From: Lederbergia wuyishanensis
GTDB taxonomy: Bacteria; Bacillota; Bacilli; Bacillales; Bacillaceae_C
Reading direction: 5' to 3'
Assembly (NCBI RefSeq): GCF_022900255.1
Contig: NZ_JALIRM010000002.1
Coordinates: 1 to 64,000 of the forward strand
Length of the DNA stretch: 64,000 bases
The stretch's first letter is position 1. Every line of letters begins with the position of its first letter. The position numbers and the translations under genes are program-made. Of the stretch, positions 59,764-64,000 are shown one piece after another. A model generated the notes under the pieces. The model ran no database searches. It was not told the DNA's origin and worked only from the letters and a program-made list of their open reading frames with translations.

Positions 59764-60924
59764 TTATCGATTAATATTTAGACCATGATTTTGAATCTTA
59801 TCCTTTTTACGCACCTTTATTCCAAACAACATTCTTGTTACAGCTAGTCGTTTTATAACAAATTCATACAGTAAAAATGAAGCCAGTAGAGTCAAAAACA
59901 TAATCATGAAGAATTTTGAGTAAATGCCCACGTTTAATTTTACAATATAATATCCCACGACTACTAAAATGCTCTGATGAATGATGTAAATCGGGAATGC
60001 CGCTTCATTCATATAAGTAATCGCTTTATGAGGAAAATTTAAAAGCTTATTGCCATAACCCAAAATGACAATTAATGTTAACCACATATTCATGGTTCGT
60101 AAAAAGGCAATGAATATATCCATGGCTGAAAATTTTTGAACATCTGGATATACAGTCATGAGTACGATATGGGTCGGCACCAATATCGCTATGGAAATCA
60201 AAGCTTTAAAACGGATACGGTTAAACATTTCTTGGTACCTTGAATCACTAGCAGTGATGAATCCTGCAATAAATATCACAAGAAAATAGAATGGATTTTG
60301 ACCGCCAGGAGCAGGTAGAGCCTGGGTTATAAATAATACAATAATTAAGGAAATAAAAACAAATGGTTTACTAAAATTATGATTAAACTTATTTAATTGT
60401 TCTTTGCTACATTTCATGTACCTGGAGAATAGCGGTAATGCAATGACTGATAAAACAAATAAATAGAGAATAAACCATAAATGTGCCGGCGTAAATGTTC
60501 CAAAATAACCAGATAAATCACTGAAATCGATAAAAAAACCTTTTAAGAATGAGAAATAGTTACCCGCTTCACCTGAATGGTGCAACAATGCATAATAACC
60601 TTGTGGCGGCACAATGACTAGAACACCAAAAATAAGCGGAATCAATAAACGATCATTACGTTCTTTTAAGTATTGGGAGGTCGATCTCCTTTGGAGAGCA
60701 TACCAACTTGCTGATCCTGCTACCAAGAATAATAATGGCATAAACCAATTACTAGTAATCGCAATAAACCAACTTAACCCCCAACTTAAACTATCATTCT
60801 TCACATAAAACGGATCCCAATAATCAAAAACCCGTGCTGAATGGAATGGGAATAACAATAGAATTGCTAAATTCCTAAGCCAGTCAATATCATATCTTCT
60901 TACCCCAAATGCTTTCTCTTTCAC
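59764..60924 (-). CDS. Acyltransferase-3-family membrane protein (GTG start)
   Basis: A 386-residue membrane protein with about ten helices of the acyltransferase_3 (PF01757) family: RRYDIDWLRNLAILLLFPFHSARVF carries the catalytic-type His; further conserved segments are LVAGSASWYALQRRS and NEAAFPIYIIHQSILV. Members acetylate peptidoglycan, polysaccharides or exported lipids. There is no SGNH domain as in OatA. GGAGGAG shows that translation starts with GTG at 60924, not at the upstream ATG. Confidence 0.85.
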   Translation of the reverse strand: MKEKAFGVRRYDIDWLRNLAILLLFPFHSARVFDYWDPFYVKNDSLSWGLSWFIAITSNWFMPLLFLVAGSASWYALQRRSTSQYLKERNDRLLIPLIFGVLVIVPPQGYYALLHHSGEAGNYFSFLKGFFIDFSDLSGYFGTFTPAHLWFILYLFVLSVIALPLFSRYMKCSKEQLNKFNHNFSKPFVFISLIIVLFITQALPAPGGQNPFYFLVIFIAGFITASDSRYQEMFNRIRFKALISIAILVPTHIVLMTVYPDVQKFSAMDIFIAFLRTMNMWLTLIVILGYGNKLLNFPHKAITYMNEAAFPIYIIHQSILVVVGYYIVKLNVGIYSKFFMIMFLTLLASFLLYEFVIKRLAVTRMLFGIKVRKKDKIQNHGLNINR

Positions 60925-61104
60925 GTATACTCCTCCTGATTTAGGTCTAACTCTAAACTGTGAAATAACCAACTGACAAAAATAAATATAAAATCAGGGG
61001 AGTAAAAACCTAATTAAGACTCCTAATATCACATTTATATTGATTTCATTGGTTTCCTTGTTTCGAAAAGGCTTCCGTACCTTATTACAACATTGCTTTT
61101 GCCG

Positions 61105-61866
61105 TCAATCCCACCAAAAATACCAAACTGAAGAATTTTTAAGTGTTCCTGCTAGTGCATTCACTGTTCCAACCCCTTGCCAGACGATGTCGCCGCAAAA
61201 TCCAAATTGTTCCCAGGCAAGGGACTCTGATTCTTTCTGTGTTGTAGGAGGATTTTCAACAAATAACTCCCATACATCAGGGGTAACGACGGCAGGGATG
61301 GCTCCATATTTTTCATACCAGTATTTAAATATTGCAACTTGCTGTTCTGGTAGCGGGCATTCGTTAATCCCTCCCATGCGGACCCAAGCTGCTACCTCCC
61401 AAGGTTTATCGGTTGGAATTTTAGCTAAAATTACTTTTTCACCAATTGCATCTTCTACTGTTAAAAAATGATTTGTCGGCTCTTTTATCGAAAACTCTCC
61501 CCTAATATCGTAATCATCCTCTTCGTCCTCCATTGGCATCACATCTTGTAGCAGATCTTTCAACAATTTTTTTACATCAATATCGTTCGCTTTTGTGAGG
61601 ATGGATTCTCGATCATCACGCAAATATTCCTCATCCTTCTCTACATCAACAATCTCTAACATTTCCTCTGAAGGAATAATGATTAGAGGTGTATATCCTT
61701 CTTTTTTCCCTTCTATAAAAGCTTGATTGTACCGCGCCATTATATCATCAATATATTTCTCCTGAATAATGAGACAATCGCAGCCCAAGTTAGCAATGAT
61801 ATTTCCAATAAGATCTTTCTTTACTTTCGTTTTTTTAAATCGATCAAATATACCCACAACCTTCAT
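61105..61866 (-). CDS. DUF4253-domain protein
   Basis: A 253-residue protein with the DUF4253 (PF14062) domain in the last 110 residues: WVRMGGINECPLPEQQVAIF, WYEKYGAIPAVVTPDVWELF, PPTTQKESESLAWEQFGFC and the C-terminal WYFWWD. The N-terminal half is less conserved (LIIIPSEEMLEIVDVEKDEE). Function is unknown; DUF4253 occurs in toxin-immunity neighbourhoods in some bacteria, but no toxin gene was seen here. GGAGATGAAGG lies before the ATG. Confidence 0.85.
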   Translation of the reverse strand: MKVVGIFDRFKKTKVKKDLIGNIIANLGCDCLIIQEKYIDDIMARYNQAFIEGKKEGYTPLIIIPSEEMLEIVDVEKDEEYLRDDRESILTKANDIDVKKLLKDLLQDVMPMEDEEDDYDIRGEFSIKEPTNHFLTVEDAIGEKVILAKIPTDKPWEVAAWVRMGGINECPLPEQQVAIFKYWYEKYGAIPAVVTPDVWELFVENPPTTQKESESLAWEQFGFCGDIVWQGVGTVNALAGTLKNSSVWYFWWD

Positions 61867-62033
61867 CTCCTCTTGGGTTTATAGTATATAAGTTCGACAA
61901 AATTGATTTTTTTCCTTTGAGAAACGGCCTTATTCCTCTTTTAAAAAATTGTTCAATTAGCACATCAACAACAAATAACCTGAGTCCTATAATATAGACT
62001 CAGGTTATTACATTCAATAAGCTTTATTTTTTG

Positions 62034-62651
62034 TCATACAGTCATTGATTCTTTTTTTCTAATAAGATGAACAAGTAAATAGACAATAGGAGTCGTAAGA
62101 ATCGCAGCAAAAAATTTAAAAATATATTGTGTAATAATTAAGGTCACAAGAACTGCGTTTGGCATCATTCCATAAAATGCAATCGTTATAAAGATGGTTG
62201 TATCAATTAATTGGCTCAGCATGGTTGAAGCATTATTCCGTAACCAAAGTTTTTTTTGTCCATGAATGCTTTTTAATTTATTGAATATATAAACGTCTAA
62301 ATTTTGACTAACAACGTATGAAATTAAACTTGCGATTATCACTCGAAAACTTCCATTTAAAATGGTTTCGAATGACTGCTGATCTTTAAAAACCGGTGCG
62401 GCTGGAAGATGAACCGTAATCGTAATAAAGATTAACGCTAGGATTTGTGTAATCAATCCTGCCTGTACAGTCCTCCTTGCCTCTTTTTTCCCATAAATCT
62501 CAACAATGGTATCTATAATCGGAAATGTAAATATATAAATGATGACTGCAGCGGGCAATATGGCGAAATCTCCAATATTAAACAGCTTAACCGCTACAAT
62601 GTTTGACAAAATTAATAATCCAACAAAAACTCCATTTAAATATAAAATCAT
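62034..62651 (-). CDS. yhhQ: Queuosine precursor transporter (YhhQ/QPTR, DUF165)
   Basis: A 205-residue membrane protein with six helices of the Vut_1/DUF165 family. Characteristic are LYLNGVFVGLLILSNIVAVK, FPIIDTIVEIYGKKEARRTV, SYVVSQNLDVYIFNKLK and RNNASTMLSQLIDTTIFITI. It imports preQ0 or preQ1. It follows queF by 16 bp in the same operon, controlled by the preQ1 riboswitch at 63294-63329. Confidence 0.92.
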   Translation of the reverse strand: MILYLNGVFVGLLILSNIVAVKLFNIGDFAILPAAVIIYIFTFPIIDTIVEIYGKKEARRTVQAGLITQILALIFITITVHLPAAPVFKDQQSFETILNGSFRVIIASLISYVVSQNLDVYIFNKLKSIHGQKKLWLRNNASTMLSQLIDTTIFITIAFYGMMPNAVLVTLIITQYIFKFFAAILTTPIVYLLVHLIRKKESMTV

Positions 62652-62667
62652 ATCTATGTTCCTTCTT

Positions 62668-63168
62668 TCATCGATTATCTATCTTTTCAGGATAGAGGTC
62701 ATGATTCATTAAACGAAAGTTAGCTATCTCTTCGTACTTTGTTCCTGGCTTACCATAGTTACACCAAGGATCAATCGATATCCCCCCGCGCGGCGTAAAT
62801 TTCCCCCAAACCTCAATATAGCGGGGCTCGAGCAAATTGATTAAATCATTCATTATGATATTGACGCAATCCTCATGAAAATCGCCATGATTCCTAAAAC
62901 TAAAGAGATATAGTTTGAGTGATTTGCTCTCAACAAGTTTTTGATCGGGGATATATGAAATATATATCGTTGCAAAATCAGGCTGTTTGGTCAGCGGACA
63001 CAAACTCGTAAACTCCGGACAATTAAACTTAACGAAATAATCATGGTTCTCATGAAGATTATCCACCGTTTCCAACACATCAGGCGCATATTCAAATAAA
63101 TAAGCAGTACCTTGATTACCTAATAAAGTTAAATCGTCCAATCCTTGTTCAGACTTTCGTCCAGACAT
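62668..63168 (-). CDS. queF: NADPH-dependent 7-cyano-7-deazaguanine reductase QueF
   Basis: A 166-residue unimodular QueF, reducing preQ0 to preQ1 in queuosine synthesis. Catalytic Cys57 ([16 protein letters not shown]) and Asp64 are present, and the QueF motif [14 protein letters not shown] with Glu99 binds NADPH/substrate. Length matches B. subtilis QueF (165). ATG at 63168 has a perfect AGGAGG 7 nt upstream; the open frame beyond it is leader. The other queCDE genes are not adjacent. Confidence 0.95.
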   Translation of the reverse strand: MSGRKSEQGLDDLTLLGNQGTAYLFEYAPDVLETVDNLHENHDYFVKFNCPEFTSLCPLTKQPDFATIYISYIPDQKLVESKSLKLYLFSFRNHGDFHEDCVNIIMNDLINLLEPRYIEVWGKFTPRGGISIDPWCNYGKPGTKYEEIANFRLMNHDLYPEKIDNR

Positions 63169-63237
63169 AAAAAAACCTCCTGTAGATGTATCTTTCACAG
63201 GAGGGTACACTTCACCAGTCTATGGCAAACCAAGGAA

Positions 63238-63276
63238 ATAAAAAAAACAAAAGACCAGGTCCTTATGGACATGGCC
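63238..63276 (-). terminator. Terminator of the preQ1 riboswitch
   Basis: Minus-strand GGCCATGTCC-ATAA-GGACCTGGTC, then TTTTGTTTTTTTT. It lies directly after the aptamer and before queF, the standard attenuator for preQ1-I in Bacillus. Confidence 0.8.
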
Positions 63277-63293
63277 TACTAGTCATAATTCCA

Positions 63294-63329
63294 TAGTTTT
63301 TTATAGAGGGTTATTAGCTATGAACCTCT
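63294..63329 (-). promoter_or_regulatory. PreQ1-I riboswitch aptamer
   Basis: Minus-strand AGAGGTTCATAGCTAATAAC then CCTCTATAAAAAACTA, matching the preQ1-I consensus (AGAGGTTC-loop-CCTCT-A-rich tail AAAAAACTA). It binds preQ1 and promotes the terminator fold, shutting off queF-yhhQ when preQ1 is plentiful. Confidence 0.9.
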
Positions 63330-63364
63330 CCCGTGCAAGTACGGGTATATTATTTTCAATATAT

Positions 63365-63393
63365 ACTATAGAGAATGCTAAAGTATTCGTCAA
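63365..63393 (-). promoter_or_regulatory. Sigma-A promoter of the queF operon
   Basis: Minus-strand TTGACG (63388-63393), 17-bp spacer, TATAGT (63365-63370), about 30 bp upstream of the riboswitch. Confidence 0.7.
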
Positions 63394-63575
63394 ATGTAAA
63401 TGTTAAACGATAACCAGCTTCATTATTTGTATGGGATACAGGGGTAGGTTCCTTATCTCGGAATAAAATGTAATTATTGTTTTGAACAGTAAATCTATAT
63501 TTTCACGGAATATAGTGGGTCAATTTTCTTTGTATTCCGAATCAGTGATAACCTTTATTTCACAACATACTTTTT
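63394..63575. other. Intergenic region between queF promoter and GNAT gene
   Basis: No gene, palindrome or terminator could be supported. Confidence 0.4.
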
Positions 63576-64000
63576 TTAATTGATAAACTCTTGTGTTACT
63601 CTTCCTTCCCCTACTCGTTCATTGAATTGCCCATTTGTGTATTCATTAATTACGTTTCTCCAAAATAATTGTGCGGGTTTATTTTTTTCGATTTGGAAAA
63701 TTTCCCATTTTCCCCTATGTAAATGAAATATATCTTTAGCAACTAATTTACCTAAACCCGCTCTTCGATACTTTTTCATAATAAAAAACTCAGAAATTAG
63801 AAAGTATGCTTTAGTGTCTGTTTTTATCCATTTTACGAGGACAAAACCTGCGTTATGTCCGTCCAACCTAACTAAATATGGGAAATGATCATCCTTTGTC
63901 CAATAGTCACTTAAAGGATATTCACTGAATTTCCCATCTTCTTCAACATGTGCTTCAATATACACTGAAAAGTCATAAATATAGAATTGCAATAAGTTCT
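63576..64000 (-). CDS. GNAT-family N-acetyltransferase (5' end cut by window edge)
   Basis: 141 codons are visible, open through the window end, so the N-terminus lies beyond 64000. The protein resembles the COG5628 acetyltransferases: LLQFYIYDFSVYIEAHVEED at the start, a middle region LVRLDGHNAGFVLVK, and motif A EFFIMKKYRRAGLGKLVAKD for acetyl-CoA binding. The last 40 residues give the family ending FWRNVINEYTNGQF. Probably about 20-25 N-terminal residues are missing. The substrate is unknown. Confidence 0.8.
   Translation of the reverse strand, partial: NLLQFYIYDFSVYIEAHVEEDGKFSEYPLSDYWTKDDHFPYLVRLDGHNAGFVLVKWIKTDTKAYFLISEFFIMKKYRRAGLGKLVAKDIFHLHRGKWEIFQIEKNKPAQLFWRNVINEYTNGQFNERVGEGRVTQEFIN

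Noticed and set aside
61105-61866. DUF4253 protein as an immunity protein
   Set aside because: No toxin-like gene lies next to it in this window, so the idea has no support here.

Overview
The window is chromosomal DNA from a low-GC, endospore-forming-type Firmicute of the family Bacillaceae (Bacillus sensu lato; genus not resolvable here). Supporting signs are AGGAGG-type ribosome binding sites, sigma-A promoters with 17-bp spacers, U-tailed hairpin terminators and a Bacillus gene set: YmaF, DUF2935, a YvgN-type reductase, a YerO/SwrC-type pair, a BceRS-BceAB module, NsrR with Hmp, nadBCA, and preQ1-controlled queF. No tRNA, rRNA, CRISPR array or prophage was seen. The only mobile-element DNA is the right end of an IS3-family insertion sequence at positions 1-120.

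Layout. 0.1-1.4 kb: VOC protein, NTF2-like protein, GNAT acetyltransferase. 1.4-5.2 kb: decayed second copy of the 3' end of an rlmD-type rRNA methyltransferase, a His-rich YmaF protein, a double-DUF2935 protein, and the intact rlmD. 5.3-6.9 kb: membrane protein and TetR regulator sharing a near-identical operator. 7-8.4 kb: modAB without modC. 8.5-14 kb: membrane protein, MarR plus CPBP protease, and carbonyl/redox genes (two aldo-keto reductases, HxlR regulator, NAD-dependent epimerase). 14-20.6 kb: a propeller-like anchored protein, a SwrC-like RND pump, its divergent TetR, a PgeF paralogue and a DUF3888 protein. 20.7-26.6 kb: SelO, sugar-phosphate isomerase-like and PD40 propeller proteins, DinB protein, MATE pump. 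27-31.7 kb: Bce-type antimicrobial-peptide sensing and detoxification, with the two-component genes convergent to the ABC transporter. 32-34 kb: Hmp and NsrR. 34-39.3 kb: GlcNAc-type PTS IICBA, LysR, thioesterase, small unknowns. 39.6-44.8 kb: ABC half-transporter, DUF1854 protein, ABC half-transporter, both ABC proteins carrying a zinc ribbon. 45-48.5 kb: serine hydrolase, DinB protein, ECF sigma and anti-sigma. 48.8-51.7 kb: structured leader followed by a carboxynorspermidine synthase/decarboxylase operon. 52-56 kb: DJ-1 protein and nadBCA. 56.1-56.5 kb: a 51-bp minisatellite. 56.6-61.9 kb: very small ORFs, DJ-1 protein, VOC pair, C39-like protein, acyltransferase, DUF4253 protein. 62-63.4 kb: queF and a queuosine-precursor transporter under a preQ1-I riboswitch. 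63.6-64 kb: a GNAT gene cut by the window end.

Several units look self-contained: regulator plus target (TetR with the membrane protein, TetR with SwrC, BceRS with BceAB, NsrR with Hmp), short pathways (carboxynorspermidine, NAD de novo, queuosine), and the zinc-ribbon ABC/DUF1854 exporter-like trio. The items most worth following up are that trio, the structured leader before the carboxynorspermidine genes, the probable ATA start at 38790, the decayed rlmD and TetR copies, and the dispersed hairpin repeats.
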